Assembly: GCA_015680685.1 (NCBI GenBank)
Contig: MNCI01009318.1
Location: forward strand, 63,018-127,017
Length of the DNA stretch: 64,000 bases
Direction of reading: 5' to 3'
Source: Gnetum montanum
Lineage: Eukaryota > Streptophyta > Gnetopsida > Gnetales > Gnetaceae
Position 1 is the stretch's first letter. Every line of letters starts with the position of its first letter. This document shows, in pieces, positions 23,870-36,200 of the stretch. Under the pieces are notes generated by a model. It was not told the DNA's origin. It searched no databases and saw only the letters and a program-made list of their open reading frames with translations. Made by a program: the position numbers and the translations under genes.

Positions 23870-26861
23870 TAGATGTGCTTCTTATAGATCATAATTTTTG
23901 CACACAGTTGCACCCTATGTCACTATACATGATGCATTAAACACTCCTCCTCTCTATCTTTCCAAACTCATTTTTCTTGGAAATTTCCAAGGAGAGGTCT
24001 TAGATTCCCAATTGTGCATCAATGGTGCTCAACCAAGTGCTTCCCATGATGATTGGAAAATCTTCCTTGTATTTATCAACATAGATCACTAGGAAGTTGG
24101 TAGAATGGGACCACCCAAAAATGGTGGTCAGAATGTCATCCACCAATTCTAAGGGAACAGTGATGGACTAATCCACCAACTCAAGAAAAATGTTGCTCTT
24201 CTTAACCATAGGTAGGTTCTAGGCTTTAAACATTTCATGAGAGATCAAATTTACACTAAAACTTAAGTCCAAAAAAGCCTTTCAAGGCTCATTCCCAACA
24301 ATTTGTAAATAAATGGGGACTCCCAGGATTAGATCTTTTCATGGAAAGGTGACCAACCTTTATCCAATCCGTGATAACATGGATTAACATCATGGTATGC
24401 ACTTTTGGAGGTGTTTGGTTTGAAGGGACCTCGAATGAGGTTGTAGGGGAGATGGGAGAAGAAGGGTCATTAGCTGCAGGTATATGTGAAGACTTAGAAG
24501 GACTATTGGTTTGAAAGAAAGGTCTTTTTTGAGGTTTATTTTTCAAACCACTTAGCTAAGGAGTTGGATGTAAGTTAGTAGCCCTTGTGGGATTTCTTTG
24601 CTGCAAATGGGTAGGAATTTCACCCTGCATGGAAGGAGCTAGTGGCAGTTGAGTTGAGGGTAGAGGTACAAGTGCAAAAATATGAGAAGGATAAAATGTA
24701 AATGGGGATTCCCCTCTTAGAATTAGGCTCTATAGTATTTAGGAGGGTAGTAGTGTTACTAGAATGATGCATGACTAGAAGAGTCACACAGATAAATTAG
24801 TTACTGAACATAGTACCTATAGGGATATGGCTACTAATAAGGGTACTATTGTCTTGGTGGTAACACCCCCCATGACTATGGGTGCCACCACTATTAATAA
24901 TTCTCATTAGGCTTGGGTGGAGCTCCACTCAAATAATAGGGTTACCATTGGTGGAACTACTTGTAGTTGCCTTGAGGATAAGCAACCTCCTGGTTGCTTA
25001 CCTTCTTGCCAATCTAAGATTCAACACATACACCCTAGACTTCTACAAGTATGACACAACTATGGAACATCCCTTAGGATGTTTGTATTGGCAATTGTCA
25101 TACCCACCATCATCATCTATCTCAAATTTTGCAACCTCTTCAACAACAATAACTTTTCCCTTACCCCTTTAATAGACACATTTAGCTTCTTTCATTCTCC
25201 TTTGGTCATGACTGCTACCTTTCTCTTTGGACTCTTCTACAATTCTTAGAGCATTTTGAAATTTTTCATCTAAAGAATCTCACATTTTTTCTACCTTAGC
25301 TAATTTTTAAAAAATATATTTTTTTATCGATAAGGTTTTACACTACACCACCTCATCAAGTGATGTCTCCTCCTGATTGTCATAGAATTGGACTTCCCTT
25401 TTTCGGATGGAAGGGTCCCCGTCCAAACTCCTTCACACTTTCCATTTTCCGCAACTCACCTTCTTCTTTAATGACCTGCTCAATCAACCTTTGGATTTGA
25501 TGGGCTCTAAACTCTAAAATTTTCCCTTGGGCATAAATCCCAAGAGTTCTCCTTATTTCTATTTAGAGGTCATCTATGATATGGTGAAGTTTCTCCCTTT
25601 GAGAAAAGCCATGGCTTGGGCACCTGTGCAACTAAGAGTAATATCTACCCGTGGCTACATCCAAGGACTCATGTGTTCCTTATCTCCACCCTTGATCTAC
25701 TTTCTTAGATTAGACACTCCAGAGTACATTTGATACTTGTCATTGAAGAGCTCAAGTAGTTCCTGTTCTAAGGACCAGTACTAGCTTTCAGCTTTTTTAA
25801 TTAGTTTCCTTGGGAATAGCTTTAACTTTCGCCATTCATTTTTAATGTTTTGCAAGGCACAAGCATCATGAAAGGCCTAAAGATGATTTTGTGGATATGA
25901 GTTATTGGGATTCTCATAGCCTCTACAATATTTAACATATTGCTTGTTGCAAGCAAAGGGTCATCATAGTCATAGCCTCTATGATGGCCATGATGCCTAT
26001 GATGTCCTCTGTTGTCCCTTCTTTTGTGATGTTGGGCCTCCCTTGATTATCCATGCCCCTGGTATTTACTAGTTCTATGGGTCCTATAGTCATCTCTATC
26101 CCACCGATGACCTCCATCATGGTAATTTCCTTTGCAACTTTGGTGCAAGTTAGAGGAGGAAGAAGATGAGGATGTCAAAGATGAAGAGGGAGGAGAGCTA
26201 GCACCAACACGTTGCCTACTATTCCCTCTTCTTCATTCACAACCATGATCATCGTGCTTGTCATCATCATGATGCTTGTCCACATTTCTGCCTTAACTCC
26301 CATCTCTGGAGCCCCCATGATCATGGGACCCATTCTTGCCAAAACTAGGATTGTTTATAGTGGACTGTAAGTTTTGGTTCATGCCCTCCTCATCAAAGAT
26401 AAGGGGAGGAGAGTCAGTGAATTGAGGACCCCCAAAACTCCTTCTTTTTGGCCCAGTAGGAATAAGGATTTTGTGAACTATTTCCCCTTCGATGCTTCAT
26501 AACACATCTCCTATTGCTAATCTTTTTTGCATTATGCCTCAGTGGGATGATAACCTTGATAGTCATGGTCTTGCACAACATATTTATCATTGAGCCCCTA
26601 GATGCCCAACCTCATGAGAGTTTGGAGCAACATTGTGAGAACTAATCAATTGGGTGGCAACACAATGTTGCCCTTCATGTCCCTCCACTGTAGCTATTCA
26701 TCCTAATGTAGGATGAAGTTGAAATCTGACACATACTCATCAAGATGAGTATACACCACTCTACATTATTGGGGCATTAATGGTTTTGACCCTTCATGCC
26801 TTTGTTGATTGGATGTATGCTCAAATGATGGTGGAGAATCAGCCTTATGAGAAGAAGACAT
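23870..26861 (-). pseudogene. Athila-type element B gag and protease
   Basis: Gag begins at the ATG 26861-26859 (MSSSHKADSPP...), 132 bases inside the primer-binding site, as in A and C. The protease region (about 24330-23940) keeps an Asp in LDLSFSVNLIS, unlike element A, and a following FPIIMG segment. Many stops. The middle of gag (26100-26400) is rich in His/Asp codons and simple CAT repeats. Confidence 0.72.
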
Positions 26862-26992
26862 TTTAGTGAAAAAGAAAAAATAGTGTGCTCTTACTATTAT
26901 TATTATTTTTAATGATTTTCGACTTTTAGGTTTGTTACAGTGTCATTGAATAATTTCACTAACTCCTAGATAGTGCACATAGCTAACTAAAG

Positions 26993-27010
26993 TCCCTAGC
27001 AATGGCACCA
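26993..27010 (-). promoter_or_regulatory. Primer-binding site, element B
   Basis: Minus-strand TGGTGCCATTGCTAGGGA lies one base inside the LTR. It equals the Athila-type site of many plants except for changes that all fit CG-to-TG/CA or C-to-T transitions. Confidence 0.7.
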
Positions 27011-27011
27011 A

Positions 27012-27874
27012 TGATCAACATCAAGTAGTCCCTATGTCCACCCATACAATTCACTAGCGTACACTAAGTGATTTGATCAAATTTCATAGACTTTAGCTCT
27101 CTAAGTACATTGGGTCTAGGTAGTGAATATCAAGGGCATGATCATTGTCTTCTCAGTTTGACTTGTGAAGTACAAGCGTATGTTTAAGTGTAATTGAGGC
27201 ATATGATTTTTATCATTTTATATTTTATTATTTAAATTGTGTAAGTGTTAGAAAACAAAGTAATTGAATGTTTGAGTAATCTAGTAACTAACTAATATCA
27301 TAACTAATCCTAACATAAGCATCCGTTCCCATTTACCGTACACATCGTAAATCACATTACAACGTTACAAGATTACCAAGTGTTAAGCACTATTGGGATT
27401 ACCAAATGTTAATGTATGCTCAAAATGATCATACTTATATGCTTTAATTAATCGTTAATTAATTAATTAATTCAATGCATTAAAGTAAATTACTTAAATA
27501 ATAAATGCACTCAAAGTAAACATTAATCTATTTCCAAATGTTGTAAGCTTTGTGAAGAAAGCTCATCTTTATTGTCGGTCACACTAAGGTGCTTAGGTAC
27601 ATCAATGTTCAAATAAAGATCCGTACACTTTTCAATCCTGTTGTGGGCACTTAGAAAATATTCTAACTATCAAATGAACAAAATGCAAGAGCTTCACTAG
27701 GATACTAACTATGAGATGCCATAAATGTGACAATTGAACATGTATCTATAGGAAATGACTAACATTGCGTCAATGAGGTCACGTCAATGCACCAGACCAT
27801 TCATCAATGCAACCCAAGGAAAATCACCTATCTTTGTTGTGAAATATTTAACTATTATTGAAGAGGCTCTTGCA
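27012..27874 (-). repeat. 5' LTR of Athila-type element B
   Basis: In minus sense it ends at 27012 (TTGATCA). The start near 27874 (TGCAAGAGCC) is set mainly by length compared with the other LTRs. It contains the shared TTCCCATTTACC...TACCAAGTGTTA blocks at 27320-27410. Confidence 0.65.
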
Positions 27875-29940
27875 TATTTTCTTTACATTCAATAATATAA
27901 TCTATTATATTTTTTATAGATGTAGTACTTATTACATCCCCATGACCATGTTCACATCCTCATTCTTGACTCCTTCGTCTTTGCACAATATCATTCTACA
28001 AACTTTTACATGCAAGAGGATGGTAAGACCTTATCATGTGTCTCAATTATACTTAAACATACAAGTTAAGGACCACTATAAGTATAGATGGGAAGAAAAA
28101 CAACCTATGATGAACTCATACTACTCATAGACATGTAGCTTATCCCTACCACATATTATCATACAATCTACCATTACACTTGTAGATTCTGTGGTTGGGT
28201 GTTGAACATACTTTATGCTCATCATTGGCATTGTTGTTTAGTAAGGTATTAGGTATTTAGGAGTTTTTGTAATTATACATGATCATTGTATTAGTTAATA
28301 AAGATTCATTATTCTTATATCATTATTTTATTATTAAAAGGACATACATCATCAATTATTAATGACTTCCTCTTACAAGTTTAATAATTCCAAGTTAGTT
28401 AGAAATGGTAAAGATAGAATCAAATATGGAGACCTAGAAACATGATAATTACCCTCAAAAGTCTAAATCTTTTATACTCACAATGACCCATTCTAACCAA
28501 ACTTTATATTCATCTTTCACCAATACATAAGTAGCTTTAACAGAAAGATCACATGGACAATGTTGTTCAAAAACCTAATAGAGAAACTCCATCTATGTTA
28601 TAAGCTTCCATAATTAGGGCTCAATTGGGCAATGTAGTAGGAGGCTATCACATCAACAAGGGAGTGGTGAGACCTTACTAGCCTCATCTTGCCTAGTGCA
28701 ACATAGATCAATGACAAGAACAACAATATCAACATATAAAGGGTAAGCACAACCTTCCATTAGAGATAAAGTCTAAGGAGTCAAAGGATGAGACCTATAT
28801 AGCCTATGAGAAGGAATACTCAATTTCCCCCACGTCTACTTCACGTCAAACTAAGCACACCATGATTAGATTTAAGGAGTTGTGGAACATCATTACATAG
28901 TCCTCTCTAAGAATGCATTCTATTGAAGATAAAAGTAATCATAAATTAAGGAGATTCCATAGACATTGAGATCCTATCAAAGGAGTAACTCATGAGGGTA
29001 AAGATCATGGAGAAATGTAAAGTTAATATGTTGACTCTAGTGTTGGTGATAGTAAAAGGGTGGAATGTAATTCGAAAAGAAGAATGGATAGATGGGGTTA
29101 AAATAAAATAGAATGAAAACATGATGATTCGGACAAGTTAGAATCAGAGACGAAAATTGCCATAGTTGACGGTGAGAATGAATCATTGTTAACCATACAC
29201 AATAGGATTCACATCATAGAGGTTATGCAAATTATGGCCTAGCATCATTGTGAAACATGCATTAAGAGGCTTGACATGAATAATATGTCATGGTTTGAGG
29301 AAGGCTATGATGTTGATTCATAGAATCATTTACAAGTGTTCCATGTTGCTTGTGCTTCACAAAATGTTGACATTAAGTGGTAGAAATTAAAGTTGTTTCT
29401 CTCAACTTTAACAAAGGAGGTAGAAAGCATTAATAGATATTTAAATTTTGTAAAATAATATATTTCCAAGCTTTTTTAATGTACATCCTTATGATGAACC
29501 TGTACCTACTTTTGTAGGAGAAACACATAACTAACCACAATTCTTAATTCCATGTGTCTACATATAATGCACTTCTTATGCAAATTATGTATTTTTGCTA
29601 CTTTTCTATGTGAAACATGCTTGGTAAAATTTATAGTGTCCAATAAATGTCTTAGTATATAGAAACATGTGAAACATGTGAGTTGCAATAATAATAATAA
29701 TAATCAATATGCATATATTAAGTACATATACAATTCATGTATTTAGAATTACATATGCTATTATACTTTTATCTTTACAATAAATAATATCGTTGCTATA
29801 TTTTGTTTTGTTAATTTTACTGAGTATAACGGATCAACAACAATGCATAAAAATATGCATATTCAATAAAAATATATATATACTTATAATGCACCAGTTA
29901 ATGATATAATGATATAAATGCAGTGTTTTGAAATTCCAAC
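27875..29940. other. AT-rich intergenic stretch, no clear gene
   Basis: I see no conserved gene here. Around 29180-29460 the plus strand can be read as a weak gag-like segment (SWFEEGYDVD then NHLQVFHVACASQNVDIKW, with stops); this is only suggestive. A short ATA/AAT repeat lies at about 29686-29703. Confidence 0.4.
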
Positions 29941-29960
29941 TTGCGGTGAAGCTCGATATC

Positions 29961-30074
29961 GTGCTCTTATAGCAGAGACAATAACGGGAAAGTTAAGATG
30001 GAGAGGTGGCGTTAAAATCGTTGCTCTTGTAGTAAAGACATTGGGCGAAGTCAAGATGGAGAGGTGGCGTTAAA
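29961..30074. repeat. Tandem duplication over the kinase stop-codon region
   Basis: Two copies of a unit of about 55 bases (29961-30017 and 30021-30074) share GATGGAGAGGTGGCGTTAAA. The second copy covers the last codons and the stop of the receptor kinase; the first lies in its 3' untranslated side. Confidence 0.75.
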
Positions 30075-30290
30075 GGGGGAAGATAATGCACAAGACTTCT
30101 TCCGGAAGAAGACGACGTTGTCATTAGGGCCATCTTCTTCTATGAGAAAGCTCATAGATTGGGGCAGGGCGCAGGATATTGCAGGAACTTCGACAAGGCC
30201 TTCCAGAATTTGTGCTACCTTCCTCATACTAGGCCTCGTACTATCATCATCTTGGATGCACCACACCGCCGTTATGGCCACCTTCTTAAC
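30051..30290 (-). CDS. Receptor kinase exon 5 (kinase C-terminal part)
   Basis: Acceptor GACAG|GTTAAG at 30291/30290. It encodes residues 760-838 with AVWCIQDDDSTRPSM (the conserved Cys and Arg of subdomain XI) and a short Ser-rich tail ending at the TAA at 30053-30051. Confidence 0.92.
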   Translation of the reverse strand, partial: VKKVAITAVWCIQDDDSTRPSMRKVAQILEGLVEVPAISCALPQSMSFLIEEDGPNDNVVFFRKKSCALSSPFNATSPS

Positions 30291-33200
30291 CTGTCATCAC
30301 TCAGGAATGGTGATTGTCAGGCTGAAAAACAATTAAACAACCAGCCGAATTCAAGATAATACTTTAACAAATACATAACTAAAAAACTTTTCAATAAAAT
30401 TATATATTACAGGATATAAGGTTGATGCTTGTTTCTTCAAGCAAGCTTGGTTGCTTGTATAGTAATTGTGAGATTTCATATATGTTGAGTTTACAAATTC
30501 ATAAATGGGAATAAAAAACATAATTAAAACGAATGTATACTATAGGTTTAAGAAGAAACTTGAGGAGCATGATAAACTTTACAAAATCAAAATGTAGGTT
30601 AGATTGACCTTTGGGATGTCACTTGGCAGGATGTGTATTGAAGGTACATCTAAAAGTAGATTCCTATATTGAATGCAAGGTGTTAGAGGATTGATGAATA
30701 AGCAAGAAGCCTAACCTTTTTTGAGTGGCTGCAGCAAATTTCAAACCAAGTTTTAAAACTTTAGCAACAAGCACCTTACCATTAAAGGTATATAGGTAAC
30801 ATAAAAATAAACTAACCCTTTATACCCCTACTTTCCCTACCCTCTTATTTGCACTACCTCAAACTAGAGATACTCTAACAATTAATGCATATCTATCTCA
30901 AGCATGCTCACCTTATTTTAAAAAAAAAAAATCATCCTTTTTCCATCAACTAATTATTGCTTGTAGTTCTATTTTAATTTTTAATTTTTACTTTTACCTT
31001 TACATGCTACATCTCAACTACCAATTAATTGTAATACTATTTATTGGTTGAGAAATCACTTACAACCGTGGATGAATCTAGTATGATTTGTAACATCATC
31101 ATCTCAGCCTTATCCAACAAAACAAGGTCAACTACATGAGTTCTTTTTTAATCATTCACCTCTACAAAGACCTCATCTTTCAAATCACATTCTATTGTTT
31201 TCTTCTATGTTTTTGTTTTTAATCTCCCTTCTGTTTTACTATTCCTTTCGGTAGTTCTCTTGGAAGAGTAATGTCTATGTCTATGATACAATAAAAATCA
31301 ATTACTATACCTTACCTCATCCTCAGAAAAGGTGACATCAGCATGCAGCCGTTCATCCAAGGCTGCCATGAAGTTGCTACGGATAATCTCAGCCACTGCA
31401 TGGACATGGCCGATGCTGTCGCTGTTGTTGTTGTTGCGGCCGCAAAGGAGGTCGAGGAGGGTCATGCCGAAGCTCCAGACGTCGACCTTGGGGGTGATAG
31501 GCAGGCCCGACAGCCATTCTGGCGCCAAGTAGCCGCGGGTGCCTCTCATGGTCGTCAAAACTCTGCTCAAGTTACGTCCGACTACCTTGGCCAGGCCGAA
31601 ATCGGCAACCTTGGCGGTGAATCCGGAGTCCAGGAGAATGTTCTCGGGCTTTATGTCACAGTGGATAATGCGCTCCCGGCATTCGTCGTGCAGGTACGCC
31701 AGCGCCCGAGCTGTGCCCAGTGCTACGCTGAAGCGAGTTTTCCAGTCGGGCAAGGAATTGGCGAGTAGGGAGGCGAGTGAGCCATTGGGCATGTATTCGT
31801 ACACCAACAGCCTCTGCCCCTTCCCACAGCAAAATCCCAGCAGCTGCACCACATTCACATGCTGCATCCATGCGTGCATGCACGCACCAGGTTTCACGTT
31901 ACATAATTGGACGGAGCTATTCCTTGAAAAAATCAACTGAAACTGAAGCTTTATTATAACGATCACCGGTTTAACGTAGCCGGATTAAAATTGAATTTTT
32001 GTCGATGTTAGCTGAGTCGGCACCACTGCTATAACAAACCTTATTATTTTGAAGAAATCAATAGGTTTAGGTGTCTTTATTTTCAAAAAGAAATCAATCG
32101 TTTTAGATGTAATTTTTTTGGCCTGTAAACCTTACAATCGTAATTCTTGATCTCATATATTTCCTTGCTATTTAAACATTACTTTATTACATTAGCACCT
32201 ATAGAATTTGATGGACAAAGATATTTGTCAATTTGATGCTAGGGCAGAGCGGGGCATAGTAGTGCAAGAACCAAATCTCTGAAGTGTTGGTACCAACATG
32301 CCCATGCTTGGCATGGGGCCTTTGTTTATTTTATTTTTTTAAAAAAAAGAAAAATAAAAAAAAATATATAAAAAAAAGATGGATTACCCTAACCCTAAAA
32401 TTGGCTATAAAAAGCCATCAAGGTGATGGAGGAGGAGAGTGGGGGAAGTCAGGTCAGGAAGCCCTAGGCTAGTGAGGCCAGGGCCGTGAAGCCATGGACT
32501 GAACCTCCTCTTTCTCTGGGTGGTTGGCAGTGTGTGTGGCAACAACGGTTGGCGGTTCGCAGGGCATTGGTGATGTTTGATCGCAACTACACATGATTCT
32601 TGCGACAACACAACCATGCATCCTGTCGGTGGATCTTCTCTCTATCTTCTTTTATTGCAGCAAATGGCATGCGGTAGACGGTGGATTTGTGCATGATGTT
32701 TATGCAATTGGCGGTTCACAGGGCATTGGTGATGTTTGATCGCAACTACACATGATTCTTGTGGCAACACAACCATGCATTCTGTCGATGGTTCCTATTT
32801 CTCTCTCCTTTAGTTTTTTTCATGTTTTATCTCTCTCTATGTTTTCTATCTCTCTATCTCTCTATCACTTGGTCACATGGCTCTTTCCAGCTGAGATTAT
32901 TCCCGATTTTCGTACCCAGGAGGTATCCTAGGCTATAGTCTCCTCAAACGAGTTTTTCCGATGTTGGCATGACCAAAATTTATGCATCAACATGAAGACC
33001 CATAGAATCTATTATTATATTAGAAGTTCTGTGGAATCTATTGGACAAAGATATTACAGGATCACTTTCAGTATCCTTTTCACAAAATTTTCTTTAATTT
33101 ACAATTGGCTGGTGTTTAAATAGTGTTACTGACTTATTACCTCAAATTTTGTACTTTTTTGTTGTTTTTTTTAATGGCCACTTGGGATTGGTAGCACAAC

Positions 33201-36200
33201 CCCTACCCACACAGCAAGGTAAATGTGATCTATGAATGAAAAAGGTCCCACCATAAGGCTACTCTACTATTGCTACACAAAAGTCGAACCCACAATCTCC
33301 CAACTAAAAAGATGAGTATCCTAAGCTTTTTAAAATATTTTTGTAGACTTATTATATGTTATTGACATGTAAGAATTCAAAAAGAAGAGTAAAATGTTAA
33401 GCTACAAAATAGTGCCTTTCATCATACAATTCTTGTAAAGTGCTCTTTTCAGTTGTTGTTTTCAAAATAAAAATGATAAACCTTAATGTTGTACACATCA
33501 TGTTGCAAAGGTTTCTAAGCATTTTGGGATTCAAACGGTTACAAATTGGCCTAGCACATGTGATGTGATATATACTTCTACTTAGGCATGCAGTGGAGTT
33601 AATATAGTCACTGCTTAGTTATCAAGGTGGTTTACAGTTTGATACTTCTCTTCACTTCAAGGAAGAAGTGTGGCGCATACAACAAATAGATTTTTTCTTT
33701 TACCCAGCAGCTAAGCCAGTTGTCTAATCTTACTAAGCCCCTATGTGGTAGGGCTTTTTCAGCTAAGCTTCTTTAATAAGGTGAGACCTACCACTGCTAA
33801 AACTGTTTCTTGATTACAATTTGTTAACATCTTTTATCTACTATTCCAATTCTAATATAGGAGTGCTACTGAACAGCCTTTCCTTAACTCCACATCATGT
33901 TAGAATTAAAAGTGGGAGATGGATTAACTCCTTCAAAAAATAACACCATTAAAATTCAAATTGAAAATGAGTTGCATTTGTTTCTAATGATTTATTTCTG
34001 TTGCCCAGCTAATACTATGTTATAAAATTTGTCTTTATTTTTCACAAAAATGTATTATCTGTAAAATAAATCCTATATAAGTATTTCAACCTTCAATTTC
34101 AGTTTTATTTTAAACCTCCTAAGATTTACTGCTAAGAAGAATGTTTCTCTGGGCAAAATTTTGATTCTATCTCTCAGGGCTTTCATGACATTTTCAGCTG
34201 AAAACATAAACACGATAAGTACGGATGCAGAGCGAGATAATGAACATAGGCAAGTAGGCAAGAGAAATAGAGATTGCACCTGAACACAGCCAAGGGTGGC
34301 AACCTCGGCGCGGAACTGCTTGTCACCGTGGCCGTGGCCCTGATCATAATCATAATGATCGTAGTTCAGATGCTTCACGGCCACGTGGCGGCCGTTGGAC
34401 AAGACGCCATGAAACACAGAGCCGAAGGCGCCCCTGCCAACACGCTTGGACTCGGAGAAATTTTCTGTGGCGGTTCGCAGCTCCTTGAACGAAAAAACTC
34501 GCAAACTCGACCCACCTTTTCCTGCAACAATCTCCTCCTCTTTCTTCTCTTTGTTGGCCTTTAATCTGCGTTTCCGCACCAACAAAACGGAAGCAGCGAT
34601 TGCCACGGCCACTGCAGCTGCAACAGAAATCGCTATGATGAGTCTGCGTCTTCTGGAAGAGCTACGATTCCCGTATTTGGGCACGTCTCGAGAGTTGAGA
34701 CGCAGGTACAGAGATTGGTTTGTGGTTTGCAGTCGCTGAACGTTGAGAAGGTCGCCCAAGAAGTGAGAGCAGCAAAAGGGAGAGGAAGTGGTGTGGTTGT
34801 GGGCAATGGCGAATGCCGTGCAAGAGCAGTTGCTCAGACATTTGCTTCGGCATTGTTTTTCATCGAGAGCCGACTGTGTTACGACGCCTCCTCGGGACAT
34901 GGATTGTCCTGCCAATTCCACGAACTCGTCTGACGAACACTGGAATGCACCTGCAACAACAAACCCTCCCAAATTTCATGTTCCTATCCTTGACACGTCC
35001 AAACAGAAATTGAAATTTGAATTTTATTAAATTCATACATCTTTTTATAAAAATGTGTGTAGCATATGTGTTGAAGCAGAATGGCCCGCTATAGAATTTC
35101 GTTTTCAAGGTCTTTAATGGGATAAAGATTCAAGATTATGATGATTAAGAAACTTATAAGGGTTATGACTTGTGAGCAACATTTAAAACAACAAAGCTAA
35201 ATTTGTTACTATAATATGTTACTATAATATTCTACTTATATGTGATGTTATATGAAATTATATTAAAATGTCAACTCTTAAGATAAGATTCCATTTGTGC
35301 TCTACCTTTAGCTGATCATTAAGGTTGTCTTTGATGTGTCTAAGCATGCCTCTACTTCTTAAAATAAACCCTATGACTTATAAACTATAATTCACATGCT
35401 CTAATCAAGTAAGCAATGCCTCATAGACTTTTGAAATACTATTTGTTGCAGCAATTTGTGAACATGCTTAAGACAGAATATTGAGAGTGAATCTAAAATT
35501 TTATTGTTTCTAGATACTTAATATTTTATATATTTGAATTTTACCTTGTTTTTATACATTTTCATTAGAGTGAGTTGCATGAAGGATTTGAAAGTCAAAT
35601 CTTAAGCATATTTATATAATGTTAATTTCTGTTTTAGAAGAAGATGGTAAGGGTGAGACTGAAATGGCAAGTCTAAAATAGAGAAAAATAAGTTACAATA
35701 ATTTTTTTTGAAATATTAAAAGAAAATTGAAGTCAATAAAACGTAACTAAGCTAATTAAAGGGGGAGGGGGGAAGGAAGTACATCAAAAAAAGGAATATA
35801 ACACATCCCTTAAAGCTTCAAAAATAATAATAAAAAGGATTAGGTCCACACATCCACAACCAAAAAGAGCAAAATAAAAATATAAGAGAAACAATAAAAA
35901 GTAACACCAAAGTTTAAACATGAATTAAATAAAGTTTCCAGCAACACTACTAATCTAAGGTTCCATTAGTTAAAGAAAATTATGAACCCCCAATGGAGTG
36001 TGCTGCAACCTAGAGACTTGACATGGAAATTTACAAGTTGAATAATGTTGATTTTTTTTTAGCATAGTAAACTCATCATGGACAAGTAAATGATTGTGAA
36101 AAATATCATTCCTATTTTTCCAAATAGCATGCAAAATGCAAGGAAGCAAGCACTTCCATATAAAAAGTAACTCCTTAGAAAAGGAAGGAGTGGTACCCAA

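Noticed and set aside
31298-31966. Single-exon kinase pseudogene
   Set aside because: The frame is exon 4 of a complete five-exon gene; its ends read into introns at clear splice sites.
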